Assembly: GCF_030539875.1 (NCBI RefSeq)
Contig: NZ_JAUNXI010000001.1
Span: forward strand, 1-64,000
DNA from: Methanobrevibacter sp.
GTDB lineage: Archaea > Methanobacteriota > Methanobacteria > Methanobacteriales > Methanobacteriaceae
Length of the DNA: 64,000 nt
Direction: 5' to 3'
In this document: in pieces, positions 17,906 to 27,836 of the stretch
Layout: each line of letters begins with the position of its first letter
Numbering within the stretch: position 1 is the first letter of the stretch
Notes under the pieces: model-generated
The model's input: the letters and a program-made list of their open reading frames with translations, nothing else
The model's database searches: none
What the model was told of the DNA's origin: nothing
Program-made: the position numbers and the translations under genes

Positions 17906-18997
17906 ATGGGCAAAGTTAAAAAGGAAGATATATTGGATATTTTGGCTAAGTATGACAAAAACGAAATAACAATCGCTACTCTTGGAAGCCACACTTCATT
18001 ACATATTTTGCAAGGCGCAAAAGAAGAAGGATTTAGAACAGCTATTGTTTGTGAAAAAGGAAGGGAAGTTCCATATCAAAGATTTGGAGTTGCCGACGAG
18101 TATATCATTGTCGATGAATTTAAAGACATTGTAAACGAAGATGTTCAACAAAAACTTAGAGACATGAACGCTATTGTAATTCCTCATGGATCTTTTGTTG
18201 CATATGCCGGTTTGGATAATGTCGAGGACAAATTCAATGTCCCTATGTTTGGAAACAGAGATGTACTTAGATGGGAGGCAGAAAGAGATAGGGAAAGACA
18301 ATTGCTTGTTGAGGGGGAAGTGAGAATACCATTCAAATATGACAGTCCTTCCGATATCGATAGGCCGGTAATGGTCAAATTCCCAGGTGCAAGAGGTGGA
18401 AGAGGTTACTTTGTTGCATCTTCTACTGAAGAGTTTTATGAAAAAATCGAAGCTATGAAATCACGCGGATGGTTAGATGATAGTGATGTAGAAGCAGCTC
18501 ATATTGAAGAATATGTATCTGGTTGTAACTACTGTATACATTATTTCTACTCAGCATTGGATGATACTGTTGAGTTAATGGGTATGGATACAAGATATGA
18601 ATCCAGCATTGACGGTTTTGTCAGAATGCCTGCTAAAGATCAATTAGACATTGATTTAAGCCCATCTTATGTTGTTACTGGTAACCACCCTGCTGTTATC
18701 CGTGAATCTTTATTGCCTCAAGTATTTGATATTGGTGATAAATTAACCGAAAGCGCTAAAAAATTAGTTGCTCCTGGATTAAACGGTCCTTTCTGTATGC
18801 AAACTTTGGTAAATGATAATTTGGAAGTAATCTGTTTCGAAATTAGTGCAAGAACTGATGGTGGTACAAATACATTTATGGATGGATCTCCTTATTCATA
18901 CTTAACTTATGGAAAACCTGTAAGTATGGGTAGAAGAATTGCTATGGAAATTAAAAACGGAATAGAAAGAGATGAATTGGAAAAAATAATAACATAA
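17906..18997 (+). CDS. purP: Formate-dependent FAICAR synthetase PurP
   Basis: A protein of 363 residues that converts AICAR, formate and ATP to FAICAR. This archaeal purine step replaces folate-dependent PurH. ATP-grasp features are visible: MVKFPGARGGRGYFV, HIEEYVSGCNYCIHY and CFEISARTDGGTNTF. The start has a GGAG site and a TATA-rich upstream region. It stands alone, with a terminator overlapping its stop codon. Confidence 0.96.
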   Translation: MGKVKKEDILDILAKYDKNEITIATLGSHTSLHILQGAKEEGFRTAIVCEKGREVPYQRFGVADEYIIVDEFKDIVNEDVQQKLRDMNAIVIPHGSFVAYAGLDNVEDKFNVPMFGNRDVLRWEAERDRERQLLVEGEVRIPFKYDSPSDIDRPVMVKFPGARGGRGYFVASSTEEFYEKIEAMKSRGWLDDSDVEAAHIEEYVSGCNYCIHYFYSALDDTVELMGMDTRYESSIDGFVRMPAKDQLDIDLSPSYVVTGNHPAVIRESLLPQVFDIGDKLTESAKKLVAPGLNGPFCMQTLVNDNLEVICFEISARTDGGTNTFMDGSPYSYLTYGKPVSMGRRIAMEIKNGIERDELEKIIT

Positions 18998-19021
18998 AAC
19001 TGTTATTATTTTTTATTTTTT
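18985..19021 (+). terminator. Terminator of purP
   Basis: AATAATAAC and GTTATTATT form a perfect 9-bp stem with an 8-base loop, followed by a T-rich tail. The stop codon TAA lies just inside the loop. Confidence 0.65.
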
Positions 19022-19060
19022 TATTTTGGCGTTGTAAAAATCCTTATTTTCATTGAATTT

Positions 19061-19692
19061 GAGTTAATCTGTAGATATATTTCTTTATGTTTCTTATTGC
19101 GGCGATCGCAATTTGTGTGTCGAATTTTGGACCTCATTGAGCTGCGAAATTGAGCATAAATTTGCTGTTTACATCAAAATTAAAATATAGTTTTTTACGT
19201 GGATTTTTCGTTCTTTTCGTCTTTTATTATGGAGTAATATTTGTCTGCGTAGTCATTTGTGAAGCCACTTCTGTCTAAGGCTATTATTTTGCCATTTATT
19301 TGATGATTTTGTAATATTAATTTGTTTAATTCTTGTAATATTGATGTTGGTAGTCTTTGAAAGAAGTTTTGGAGTGTTGTATGGTGTGAAACCTTTTTTA
19401 AGTGTATATATTTATGTATTTTATCAGAAAGTTCTAATAAATCAGTCATTTGTCGGTATGTGTTTTTTGTGTAGATTTTTACGGCTAAAATTGTGAATAA
19501 TGCTGGTTGTGTGAAGTCATGCTTTGAAAAATGGTTTGAATACTTGTTTAACATCATTTTTGAGTATTTAAATGCATATTTAATGAGTTTTAACAGTATG
19601 TTTTGTTTTATCTCTTTGTTAATTTCTTTAATTTTTTTGAGTGCCGGCTTTTCAAAACCAAAATCCGAAAGAGTTAATTGCTTTGAAAACAA
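19061..19692 (-). pseudogene. Decayed DDE transposase (IS4/IS1182-like)
   Basis: The first 165 residues are open from a TTG at 19692 and end with IIALDRSGFTNDY, the region of the first catalytic aspartate. The sequence then continues in another frame after 19195 as KLYFNFDVNSKFMLNFAAQ, a stop, then GPKFDTQIAIAAIRNIKKYI. The gene therefore has one frameshift and one nonsense codon. The following DKAYD and glutamate regions are missing, so it is also 3'-truncated. No terminal inverted repeats or target duplications were found. It is an old, dead insertion. Confidence 0.75.
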
Positions 19693-19910
19693 ACTACTAA
19701 CTCGAGAATAGGTATTTTTGCAGTTAATAATAATATTTATTTTCCGTTTTACTATATATGACTATATATTGCTCATTTTTTTTTTTTCAATCGATGTGGA
19801 ATTTAATGTGTAAAATAAAATACAGAGATTAAGATTATTTTTTGAAAATAAAAGTAAAAATAGAAAAGAAAAATGTTTTGTTAAAATCAAATAGGATTTC
19901 TACAAAGCCT

Positions 19911-20369
19911 TTATTTTTTTAAAATTTTATTTAAAAAACCGGTTTCAGGTTCTGTTTGTTTGTCATTCTTTTTCTTTTTCTTGTTTTTACCAATATTCTG
20001 TTTTTTTTCGTATTCTTCAATTGCTTTTACACGGTTTCTTTTAGTCCATGCACCAACAAAACCAACAAATGCACCTACAGCAATAACCACAAGTGTTACT
20101 GCCATTATTCCGTTTTCAGTTGTAAAAAATCCTTCCTGAAAAGTTCCCATATAACCTTGCAATGTTAGCACTACAATTGGTGTTGAAGCAAGAGCTCCCA
20201 TTACGGTACCGGTTTTAATATCTGGTTGTCCGTATCCTGCATATAGAAGTCCCATTGCTGCAAACGGATAAAACCAGTCCCAATATTGAAATCCAAATAG
20301 TATAAATGCGGAAGCTATTGCTGCTCCGAAAATCAATGATTTCACGTTTAATTCTGATAATAAATTCAT
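19911..20369 (-). CDS. Small multi-pass membrane protein with lysine-rich tail
   Basis: A protein of 152 residues that I do not recognise. It has about four hydrophobic segments (near residues 9-27, 32-46, 55-72 and 84-107), then a strongly basic cytoplasmic tail with a run of five lysines. It follows another small membrane protein by 14 bases and has a GGAG site, so the two probably function together. The tail could contact nucleic acid or lipid head groups. No function is assigned. Confidence 0.7.
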   Translation of the reverse strand: MNLLSELNVKSLIFGAAIASAFILFGFQYWDWFYPFAAMGLLYAGYGQPDIKTGTVMGALASTPIVVLTLQGYMGTFQEGFFTTENGIMAVTLVVIAVGAFVGFVGAWTKRNRVKAIEEYEKKQNIGKNKKKKKNDKQTEPETGFLNKILKK

Positions 20370-20383
20370 GCTTTTTCTCCAAC

Positions 20384-20752
20384 TTATTTTTTAGAAGCTA
20401 TTGCTCCTCCTACTGCTCCAGTTATTCCCATTACGATTCCATAGTATATTAAATAACCTAGGACTATGATTATACTGGCAATTCCTGAAATGGTAAATCC
20501 AGTTAATCCTCCGAAAATACTGAATAAACTTCCACCTAATGTTGCAATTAAAACAAATAATATTGCGCTAACTATGGTTCCTAGTGCTCCTGCGACTGAA
20601 GCATTCCAGAATCCTCCAATTGTCCCTTCACGTGCAATGAATCCTGTAATAAATCCGACAATCAATAATCCGACAAATTCATATTGTGCAAAAAATGATT
20701 TGACCATTACGGCCAGTATAAAACCTGTTATTATTGCGCTCCATTTAGTCAT
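20384..20752 (-). CDS. DUF5518-like membrane protein
   Basis: A protein of 122 residues with four hydrophobic helices rich in glycine and alanine. It has the pattern MTKWSAIITGFILAV...GLLIVGFITGFIAREG, which resembles the DUF5518 family that is common in Methanobacteriales. The start has GTGATATT. It lies 19 bases downstream of the flavodoxin and 14 bases upstream of the next membrane protein. Function unknown. Confidence 0.65.
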   Translation of the reverse strand: MTKWSAIITGFILAVMVKSFFAQYEFVGLLIVGFITGFIAREGTIGGFWNASVAGALGTIVSAILFVLIATLGGSLFSIFGGLTGFTISGIASIIIVLGYLIYYGIVMGITGAVGGAIASKK

Positions 20753-20771
20753 AATATCACATTCTATATAA

Positions 20772-21233
20772 TTATTTGATATTAGTAATAAAAGTATTTA
20801 TTTTTTCTTGGGGGTTTTCAATATCTTTTGATGTTAAAAACATTGTTGTAACTGGTTTTTTGCCAGTTACTTCGGAGATGTTTTCAAGTGCTGAGTCGTA
20901 TCCTCCTCTGATGCATGTGCAGAATGATGCCATTTTTTTAATTTCCTTATTGTATTTCATTAAATAAGTATAAATTGGTGTTGCCATATTTGAAGCCCAA
21001 ACAGGAGTTCCAATAATTACTAAATCATAATCTGAAGGATTTTTTGAAATAGGATTGATTTCACTTGTTCTTCTCATGGCAGCATTCATTCCTCCTTTCA
21101 AATATCCGATTGCACCTTTGTACCTGTTATTGTCGGTTATTTCTTCAATATCACAATTTAGTTTTTCCTGAATGATTTCAGCTATTTTTTTAGTTACATC
21201 GGTTCTTGAGTAGTAAACTAGTAATGTTTTCAT
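20772..21233 (-). CDS. Flavodoxin-like protein
   Basis: A protein of 153 residues. It begins with the FMN phosphate-binding loop of flavodoxins (LLVYYSRTDVTKK) and has the second loop GTPVWASNMATPI. It resembles the flavodoxin_4/WrbA-like domain proteins of methanogens and would carry electrons or act in redox defence. The start has AGGTGGA. The lhr stop is eight bases upstream, so it belongs to that transcript. Confidence 0.85.
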   Translation of the reverse strand: MKTLLVYYSRTDVTKKIAEIIQEKLNCDIEEITDNNRYKGAIGYLKGGMNAAMRRTSEINPISKNPSDYDLVIIGTPVWASNMATPIYTYLMKYNKEIKKMASFCTCIRGGYDSALENISEVTGKKPVTTMFLTSKDIENPQEKINTFITNIK

Positions 21234-21241
21234 ATTTCCAC

Positions 21242-23839
21242 CTAATAAATGTCTTTTAATTTGTCTTTAATTTGTTCAAGTATTGCTTTGTGCATTCTTT
21301 TAGTAAATTCTCCACGGTCATTTTGATTTAAAACATCTAAATATCCCTGTGAAACCAGATTAAATGCAAAGGGGCTTGGTATTACAGTATTTATGGTTTT
21401 TATTTCCAATTCTCCTGCAGCAATCATGTTTATTACTTTCAGAGCATTTTTAATATCCATATAATCTTCAAGGGCTTCTCTTCTTGCTTCTTTTAAAATT
21501 GAAAAATTATCATCCATGTCCTGAATAAATTTTAATAAGATTTTTCCACGAACCTGCTGGCGGCCTACAGACTTTGATTCTCCTTTATATTTTCTCAAAG
21601 TCATAAGAGACCTTCCGGCACAATGTCTAAACCTTGAAGCTAATGTTTCGGTTTTATTTAAGGATTTAATTAATATATTTTCAAAATTTTCAGGAGTCAA
21701 TTCTTTAAATGATTCCAAACCCCCTATCTTTCCATCTGAACTTAAATAAAATCCATTGTCGGTAACTGAAATTGTTACATTGGTATTGTATTTATGTGCA
21801 ACAACATAGGCAACAGCACGGGACAGTGCATCATTGACTTTTCTTCCGAATAATGAATGGAAAATGACAAAATTCCTGCCCCCAAATCCTTTATAATATT
21901 CAATTAGTAGGAGGCGATTGCTTGGGATTTTGGCATATTTGTACTGCTCTACAAAATACTCATAAATTGAATTGGCTGCAAAGTCATCAACATATAAATA
22001 ATCAAATATAAATTCCATTATTTCTTCTTTAGTTCTGCGATACTCGAATTTAGTCTCCATATGGGATCTGAAGCGTTGAATGTCCATTGCAAGGTCAAAA
22101 GATAAAGGCAGTTGCTGTGAGAACCATGAGGGTATTGTCGGAGGTCCACTTGCAGGAGTGACATTGATTGTCATTCCTTTCCCGTAATTGAATCTATATG
22201 TTCTGCCTCCTAAAACAAAGACATCTCCTTTTTTTAACCGCTCTAAAAAGCTTTCTTCAATTTTTCCGACTGTTTCTCCATCACATTTAACCAGAACTCC
22301 TGAAGTATCAGGTATCGTGCCAATATTTGTGGAATAAATCATTCTTGCCAGTTTGCCCCGTTTTCCGAAAGTATTTTCTTTATAGTCTACCCAAATCTTT
22401 GCATAAACATATCTCTCTTCAAGTTCAGGATATTCTCCTGCCAGATAGCTCAATACGTCTTCGTAGTCATCTTTTGTGAGATTTCTATAACAATAGCTTT
22501 TTTTAATCACATCATAAGCATAATCAATATCCCATGGGTTTTCAATACTCATTCCATAAATATGCTGGGCTAAAACATCTAAACAGTTGGTGGGAATATT
22601 TATTTTATCTATTTTTCCTTCCTTCGCGTTTTTAAGCAAAACAGAACATTCGACTAAGTCGTCACGATTTGTCACGATGATTCTGCCTTTGGACTTTGCC
22701 TGCAACTTGTGTCCGCTTCTTCCAATCCTCTGAAGGGCTCTTGCAACAGATTTGGGAGAATTTATTAAAACAACCAAATCAATGTATCCAATATCTATTC
22801 CAAGTTCAAGAGAGGTGGATGAGAATACTGCTTTAAGTTTTCCTTCTTTTAATTTGTTTTCCGCTTCCAGGCGAACTTCTTTTGAAAGTGATGAATGGTG
22901 AGCCATTATATTTGAATCATTATAATTCATCGGATACATCTTCTTTAAATTATAAACAAACCGTTCTGTTCCGCTTCGGGTGTTTGTAAAGACTAATGTC
23001 GTGTTGTTTTCCTGAATCAGATCATCCAACAAATCATACATTCCAAGACGGGTATCCTCTTCATCTGCAAGCACAATATCACTTACCGGAGACATTACTT
23101 CCATATCAAGATCTTTTAAGTAATCAATATTGACGATTTTGCAATTGCGCCCGACATTGTATTCATATCCGACAAGAAACTTTGCAACTTCCTCAAGAGG
23201 ACTTACAGTTGCAGAAAGTCCGATTCTGGTGAACTGGCCAACTAAATGCTGCAGCCTTTCTAAAGATAAACTTAAGTCAACTCCTCTTTTATTTTCGGCA
23301 AGTGAATGTATTTCATCAACGATCACGTATTTAACGCCACTTAATTTCTCCCTGAACTTCGGAGCAACAAGTAGGATAGATAATGTTTCAGGTGTTGTAA
23401 TTAATATGTGGGGTGGCTTTTTAAGCATTTTCTGTCTTTGATATTGTGTGGTGTCTCCAGTTCGTACAGCTTTTCTAATTCCCAATTCTTTTCCAGCAGC
23501 TTTCTCAATTCCCCTTAAAGGTTCTTCTAAATTTTTTTCAATATCATTATCTAATGCTTTTAGAGGGGAGATATAAATGCAGTATACTTTATCTTCCAAT
23601 TTGTCTTCTTCAGCAAGGGTTGCTAACTCGCTAATGACTGATATAAAAGCAGTTAATGTTTTTCCAGACCCTGTCGGTGATGAAATCAGTATATTGTTCT
23701 TTTTGTGAATATCAATGATTGATTTTTTCTGTGAAGGTGTAAAATCTTTGAATTGTGAGTCAAACCATTTTCGTATCCAGGGATGCAACACCTTAAAAAT
23801 TTCTTTTTTGGAATAACTTTTAGTCTGCTCTTCAATCAT
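21242..23839 (-). CDS. lhr: Lhr-family ATP-dependent helicase
   Basis: A protein of 865 residues. The superfamily 2 motifs are in order: [13 protein letters not shown] (I), [15 protein letters not shown] (II), SATVSPL (III), [12 protein letters not shown] (IV), [11 protein letters not shown] (V) and [10 protein letters not shown] (VI). Winged-helix and beta-barrel Lhr domains follow. Lhr enzymes translocate 3' to 5' on DNA and act in repair or recombination. The length fits the archaeal Lhr core without the bacterial C-terminal extension. The start has GAGGA. A flavodoxin follows eight bases downstream. Confidence 0.93.
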   Translation of the reverse strand: MIEEQTKSYSKKEIFKVLHPWIRKWFDSQFKDFTPSQKKSIIDIHKKNNILISSPTGSGKTLTAFISVISELATLAEEDKLEDKVYCIYISPLKALDNDIEKNLEEPLRGIEKAAGKELGIRKAVRTGDTTQYQRQKMLKKPPHILITTPETLSILLVAPKFREKLSGVKYVIVDEIHSLAENKRGVDLSLSLERLQHLVGQFTRIGLSATVSPLEEVAKFLVGYEYNVGRNCKIVNIDYLKDLDMEVMSPVSDIVLADEEDTRLGMYDLLDDLIQENNTTLVFTNTRSGTERFVYNLKKMYPMNYNDSNIMAHHSSLSKEVRLEAENKLKEGKLKAVFSSTSLELGIDIGYIDLVVLINSPKSVARALQRIGRSGHKLQAKSKGRIIVTNRDDLVECSVLLKNAKEGKIDKINIPTNCLDVLAQHIYGMSIENPWDIDYAYDVIKKSYCYRNLTKDDYEDVLSYLAGEYPELEERYVYAKIWVDYKENTFGKRGKLARMIYSTNIGTIPDTSGVLVKCDGETVGKIEESFLERLKKGDVFVLGGRTYRFNYGKGMTINVTPASGPPTIPSWFSQQLPLSFDLAMDIQRFRSHMETKFEYRRTKEEIMEFIFDYLYVDDFAANSIYEYFVEQYKYAKIPSNRLLLIEYYKGFGGRNFVIFHSLFGRKVNDALSRAVAYVVAHKYNTNVTISVTDNGFYLSSDGKIGGLESFKELTPENFENILIKSLNKTETLASRFRHCAGRSLMTLRKYKGESKSVGRQQVRGKILLKFIQDMDDNFSILKEARREALEDYMDIKNALKVINMIAAGELEIKTINTVIPSPFAFNLVSQGYLDVLNQNDRGEFTKRMHKAILEQIKDKLKDIY

Positions 23840-23989
23840 TATTGTTCCTCATTCTTATTAATGTTTTAGTCTTTTAATTTTCATATTATTTAATGATATT
23901 TGCCAGGAATGGTGATGAGTGTAATTTAAATAATGTTGAGGGGTCTTTTTTTAAAAGATTATATACTACTTTAAATCTAAATTATTAAC

Positions 23990-24838
23990 ATGTCTAATTT
24001 AAGTTTTGATGAAGCTCTTTTGAACTTGTCAGATGAAGATGTTAAAGTTAGAAAAGAAGCTATAGAATCATTAGTCGGAATCACTGACGAAAATGCTATT
24101 GAACCGTTAATTAAAGCTACTACTGATGATAATGCACAAGTCAGATTCAAAGCTGCTGAAATTTTAGGTAATATGGGTAATTTGGCAGTTGATAAGTTGA
24201 TTGACGAATTTAGTAATGCCGAAGGTAAAGATAAAAGATTTTTAACATTTGCCCTTAAAGAAACTGAAGATGATAAAGTCATCCCTTATTTTGTTGAAGC
24301 AACAGATGATGATGATTTCGGAGTCCGAAAAGTTGCCGTACGTGCTTTGGGTGAACTTCAAGTTGCTGGTGAAATTGAATCAATTGCAAAATGTCTGAAT
24401 GATGACGACTGGGGTGTTAGATTAGCAGCTATTCAGGCTTTGGGTGATCTTGCAACTGAAGAATCAATCAAATTAATTAAAGACGCTAGAAAAAGTGAAG
24501 ATGATAAAGACTTTAAAAAATCATGCAATAAAGCTATTAAAAAAGCTGAAAAAAGACAAAAGGCAAAAGCCTCTGGAAAATCAATTGTTAAAGTCATTCC
24601 GATGAGCACAATTAAAGAAATGGAAAAAACTAATGTTCAAAAAGCAATTAAGGAATATGAACGTTATGTTGATGCAAAACAGGATAAAGATGCCGCGTAC
24701 AAAAGATTATGCGTTTTATATAGGAAAGCCAATGACTATGATAATGAAGTTAGGGTAATTGAAACAGCAATTGAGGTATTTAAAGACAACGAGAAAAAAT
24801 TACCTTACTTTGAAAAAAGATTGGCTAAATTAAAATAA
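23990..24838 (+). CDS. HEAT-repeat protein
   Basis: A protein of 282 residues. The first half holds four to five HEAT/PBS-lyase-type repeats with the pattern DENAIEPLIKATTDDNAQVRFKAAEILG. The middle is lysine-rich (KAEKRQKAKASGK), and the C-terminal third looks like two TPR-like helical pairs. Such proteins are scaffolds for protein contacts; the partner is unknown. There is no ribosome binding site, and an ATTATATAC box about 28 bases upstream suggests a leaderless mRNA. It ends exactly where the convergent amidase gene ends. Confidence 0.8.
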   Translation: MSNLSFDEALLNLSDEDVKVRKEAIESLVGITDENAIEPLIKATTDDNAQVRFKAAEILGNMGNLAVDKLIDEFSNAEGKDKRFLTFALKETEDDKVIPYFVEATDDDDFGVRKVAVRALGELQVAGEIESIAKCLNDDDWGVRLAAIQALGDLATEESIKLIKDARKSEDDKDFKKSCNKAIKKAEKRQKAKASGKSIVKVIPMSTIKEMEKTNVQKAIKEYERYVDAKQDKDAAYKRLCVLYRKANDYDNEVRVIETAIEVFKDNEKKLPYFEKRLAKLK

Positions 24839-25666
24839 TTATTTTCGAATAACTTCATAGAGGTCTTTCCTTTTATTTTTTAAAAGAGGAAGCTCTTCTC
24901 TTATTTTTTTTATTTCACTTAAGTCAATCTCGGAAATAATCAAACCCTCTTTTTCACTAGCTTGGGCTATTACTTCTCCCCATGGATTTGTAATAATTGA
25001 ATGGCCGTAACTGCGGTAACTTGCATCTTTGTTTAGTGCAGGTGCAACTCCTATGCAGAAAACTTGATTGTCCAGTGCTCTTGAGCGAAACAGCAATTCC
25101 CAATGTGCAGGGCCTGTTGTCATATTAAATGCACCGGGATAAATCAGCACTGATGCGCCATGCTCGACCATAACTCGTGCAAGCTCAGGAAAACGGATAT
25201 CATAGCAAATTCCGATGCCGATTTTTCCGAATTCTGTTTTTGCAATTGTAAATTCATCGCCTGAGGTTAAAACATCAGATTCCCTGAAAGTTATTTTTCC
25301 TTTAACATCAATGTCAAAAAGGTGCATTTTTCTATGCTTTGCAATGATATTTCCCTTTTTATCAAAAAGATAACTGGTATTATATAACTTGTCTTTTTCT
25401 TTTTCGGGAATGGATCCTGCAAGAATATGTACATTGTTCTTTTTAGCTAATGATGAGATTTTATTTAAGGTAGGGCTATCGGATTCTTCTTCACCATATT
25501 CAATAAATTTATCGTTTGAATAAGGGCAATTGAACATTTCGGGCAGTATTATAAAATTAGCATTTTCAGATAGGCTTTTTTCAATCATCAAACTGGCTGT
25601 TGAGATATTTTCTTCTTTATTGTCTACAACATTCATTTGACAAAGCGCAAATTTAATTTTTGTCAT
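24839..25666 (-). CDS. Nitrilase-superfamily amidohydrolase (omega-amidase-like)
   Basis: A protein of 275 residues. The catalytic triad is visible as Glu in ILPEMFN, Lys in HRKMHLFD and Cys in GIGICYDIRFPE. The overall pattern is that of the Nit2/omega-amidase branch, which hydrolyses alpha-ketoglutaramate or similar amides. The frame runs 17 codons further upstream, but the ATG at 25666 gives the family N-terminus TKIKFALCQMNV. A terminator of the gene upstream lies just before it, so it may be expressed separately. Confidence 0.88.
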   Translation of the reverse strand: MTKIKFALCQMNVVDNKEENISTASLMIEKSLSENANFIILPEMFNCPYSNDKFIEYGEEESDSPTLNKISSLAKKNNVHILAGSIPEKEKDKLYNTSYLFDKKGNIIAKHRKMHLFDIDVKGKITFRESDVLTSGDEFTIAKTEFGKIGIGICYDIRFPELARVMVEHGASVLIYPGAFNMTTGPAHWELLFRSRALDNQVFCIGVAPALNKDASYRSYGHSIITNPWGEVIAQASEKEGLIISEIDLSEIKKIREELPLLKNKRKDLYEVIRK

Positions 25667-25682
25667 TTTAACACATAAAAAT

Positions 25683-25711
25683 AGAAAAAAAGTATGATTT
25701 AAACCATACTT
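25683..25711 (-). terminator. Terminator of the zinc-ribbon/PsbP-like gene
   Basis: AAGTATG (25690-25696) and CATACTT (25705-25711) form a 7-bp stem, followed on the minus strand by a T-rich run. The right arm overlaps the stop codon of the gene. Confidence 0.55.
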
Positions 25712-26405
25712 AAACAATATCTGCAGTATTTATCACGGAATTAATTTCATCAGATGTAACTGAATTGTAAGAGTCTCCACTGATTTTAAATACGTATAAT
25801 TTATTATTGCTGAGCATTGAAACAAATCTGGTGTAATCTCCATCAGCATTTTCTAAAACAATATTTGATGTGTTTCTTCCATCTAATGTTATTGTTTCAA
25901 CAAGACTAATATAAGAACCTTTATTTTGAGCGTTAGTAATTCTATTTTGACTGATCTCTTTTAAAGATGTGGCGTCATTAGTAACATTGTAATACTCAAA
26001 AGTTATATTGTTTGCTGTTTTTAAGAATTTAGCTCCAGGATGATCTTCGTCAGTTAAGTTTATTTCTTGCCAATTGCTCGGATATTTAAATGAGAAATCT
26101 CCAGAATTATATTCTGATGTATCAATACCTTGAATTGTTGAAGAGTTATTGCCGGATCCAGTAAGTATAATTCCAAAAATAACGATTAAAGTTATAAGTA
26201 ATATTGCTCCAATAAGGATTCTATTTTCTTTTATAATATTGAGCGTACTTTCATCATTGGAAGGTTTTTTAATTTTATCTTCTTTTTGGAAGATATTTTC
26301 CCTTTTAGAATTCTCAGATTTTGCTTTAGGGAATTTATATCCACAATTTCCACAAACTGGGGCACCATCATAACTTGGATTTCCACATTCAGGACATTTT
26401 TTCAC
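25710..26405 (-). CDS. Zinc-ribbon membrane protein with PsbP-like outer domain
   Basis: A protein of 231 residues. It starts with a double-CxxC zinc ribbon (CPECGNPSYDGAPVCGNCGY), then a charged linker, one membrane segment at about residues 62-85, and an extracellular domain with YPSNWQEI typical of PsbP-related proteins. This arrangement is common in Methanobrevibacter; the role is unknown. The start is GTG 26405, with GGAGG seven bases upstream. Confidence 0.8.
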   Translation of the reverse strand: MKKCPECGNPSYDGAPVCGNCGYKFPKAKSENSKRENIFQKEDKIKKPSNDESTLNIIKENRILIGAILLITLIVIFGIILTGSGNNSSTIQGIDTSEYNSGDFSFKYPSNWQEINLTDEDHPGAKFLKTANNITFEYYNVTNDATSLKEISQNRITNAQNKGSYISLVETITLDGRNTSNIVLENADGDYTRFVSMLSNNKLYVFKISGDSYNSVTSDEINSVINTADIV

Positions 26406-26497
26406 AGCTTAACCTCCATTAAAGTTTATATTTATTGGTTATAATATTTATAATAATGTTTTTATTCTTATAAATAGATATTTACAAATGTGATAGA

Positions 26498-26977
26498 ATG
26501 AACAGTGAAGAAATGATTAATGTTGACGATATAAATTATGCGGTTTATAAAATTGGTGAATGGAATGAAAAATATGAAGTTAATCAAATCGGATTGTCCA
26601 GTGAAATTCCAATTACTAAAAACACTTTAGACCATGTTAAAGCATCCATGGATGAGATTAGAAATGCCAAGTTCGAATCATCAAATAAAATGGTTAACGG
26701 GTTTGTAGCTATTGCAATGCATTTGAATCCTAAAGTTCAGGACATGCAATTGGAGGACTTGGTCGAACTTGAAGAAAGGGAATATCACAACATATTAAAA
26801 GAACTTGATAATTTGGAATTACTGGATGATGATACTCAAATTCCTTTAAATGGTGAGGATTATCTGATATACAAATTAGAAAAGGATTGTCATGTAGTTA
26901 AAGCTATGCCCGCTAATTCACACACAATTAATTATTATAATAATGAATTGAAAAAAATCGAAGATGCATTGGATTAG
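26498..26977 (+). CDS. Hypothetical acidic protein
   Basis: A protein of 159 residues that I do not recognise. It is acidic and helical with no membrane segment or cysteine motif. The start has GTGATAG. It converges with nucS, and the two reading frames overlap by four bases at their 3' ends. Nothing in the neighbourhood points to a function. Confidence 0.65.
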   Translation: MNSEEMINVDDINYAVYKIGEWNEKYEVNQIGLSSEIPITKNTLDHVKASMDEIRNAKFESSNKMVNGFVAIAMHLNPKVQDMQLEDLVELEEREYHNILKELDNLELLDDDTQIPLNGEDYLIYKLEKDCHVVKAMPANSHTINYYNNELKKIEDALD

Positions 26978-27756
26978 AATGCATCCAATGTTACTTTTTT
27001 ATCTCTTTTTAACTCGCGGGGAGGTTTTACGGATACAAATTCAATGCATTCCTCCTCAAGCAACTCCAAGGCATCATCCATAATTGAAGGTGCAACAAGC
27101 AATCCCCTTATTTTTTTCTTTTGCGCCTTGCATTCTTTTAAATAATCATTATCTGTGTTTTCTAAATCATGAAGATATCTTCTAAGTTGTTTTACAGCAG
27201 CAACTCCTGCTTTGCGTGCTTTTAATTCAAGAACCATTAAATTATTGTCACTATCTTTTCCGATAATGTCAATAAATCCATGTTCTACACTGTATTCCCG
27301 TGCAGTAGGGGTAAAACCTTCTTCTATCATGTGAGGTTTTTCCATTATCATGTCGCTCATGTCCTTTTCATATCCTGCCTGTTCAAGCTCTTCAAAATCT
27401 TCAATATTGGCATAATTGATAAATTGGATTTGTCTGATTTCTGCAGTCAATAGCTCTTTTGGTGTTCTTCTGCGACTTTCTAAAAATAAGTTATCGTCTT
27501 TGATATAGCTTTTAGTCCTTGATTTCGGAGGCTGCCAGTTTACAGGCTCTACTTTTTTATCTTGATGGATTAGAAACGCACCGTCTGGTTTGATCATAAT
27601 TATACGTTCTCCCCAGTTAAGTTCGCTTAATGCCCTTCCTTCATAACTGACTTTACAGCAAGCAAAAAGTAATATGGTTGCTCTTTTACGTAAACCTTCC
27701 TGAACTAGCTCATATGCATCTTCACAACTGGGATTTTCTAAAATTTTATATTTCAT
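26974..27756 (-). CDS. nucS: Endonuclease NucS (EndoMS)
   Basis: A protein of 260 residues. The C-terminal RecB-like nuclease core is visible as GFIDIIGKD...LMVLELKARKAG, with the D-ExK catalytic set, and QLRRYL follows. The N-terminal half is the DNA-binding domain. NucS cuts mismatched or flapped DNA and works with PCNA; the last residues (VTLDAF) resemble a weak PCNA-interacting motif. GTG 27759 precedes ATG 27756; I chose the ATG. Confidence 0.92.
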   Translation of the reverse strand: MKYKILENPSCEDAYELVQEGLRKRATILLFACCKVSYEGRALSELNWGERIIMIKPDGAFLIHQDKKVEPVNWQPPKSRTKSYIKDDNLFLESRRRTPKELLTAEIRQIQFINYANIEDFEELEQAGYEKDMSDMIMEKPHMIEEGFTPTAREYSVEHGFIDIIGKDSDNNLMVLELKARKAGVAAVKQLRRYLHDLENTDNDYLKECKAQKKKIRGLLVAPSIMDDALELLEEECIEFVSVKPPRELKRDKKVTLDAF

Positions 27757-27836
27757 CACAATAACATTGTTTAGTTTAATTTAAATAATTTGTTTTTTAA
27801 ACAATATTGTATTAAGTTTGTAGAAGGTGAATTAAA

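Noticed and set aside
19061-19692. An active insertion sequence
   Set aside because: The transposase has a frameshift, a stop and a missing 3' part, and no terminal repeats were found.
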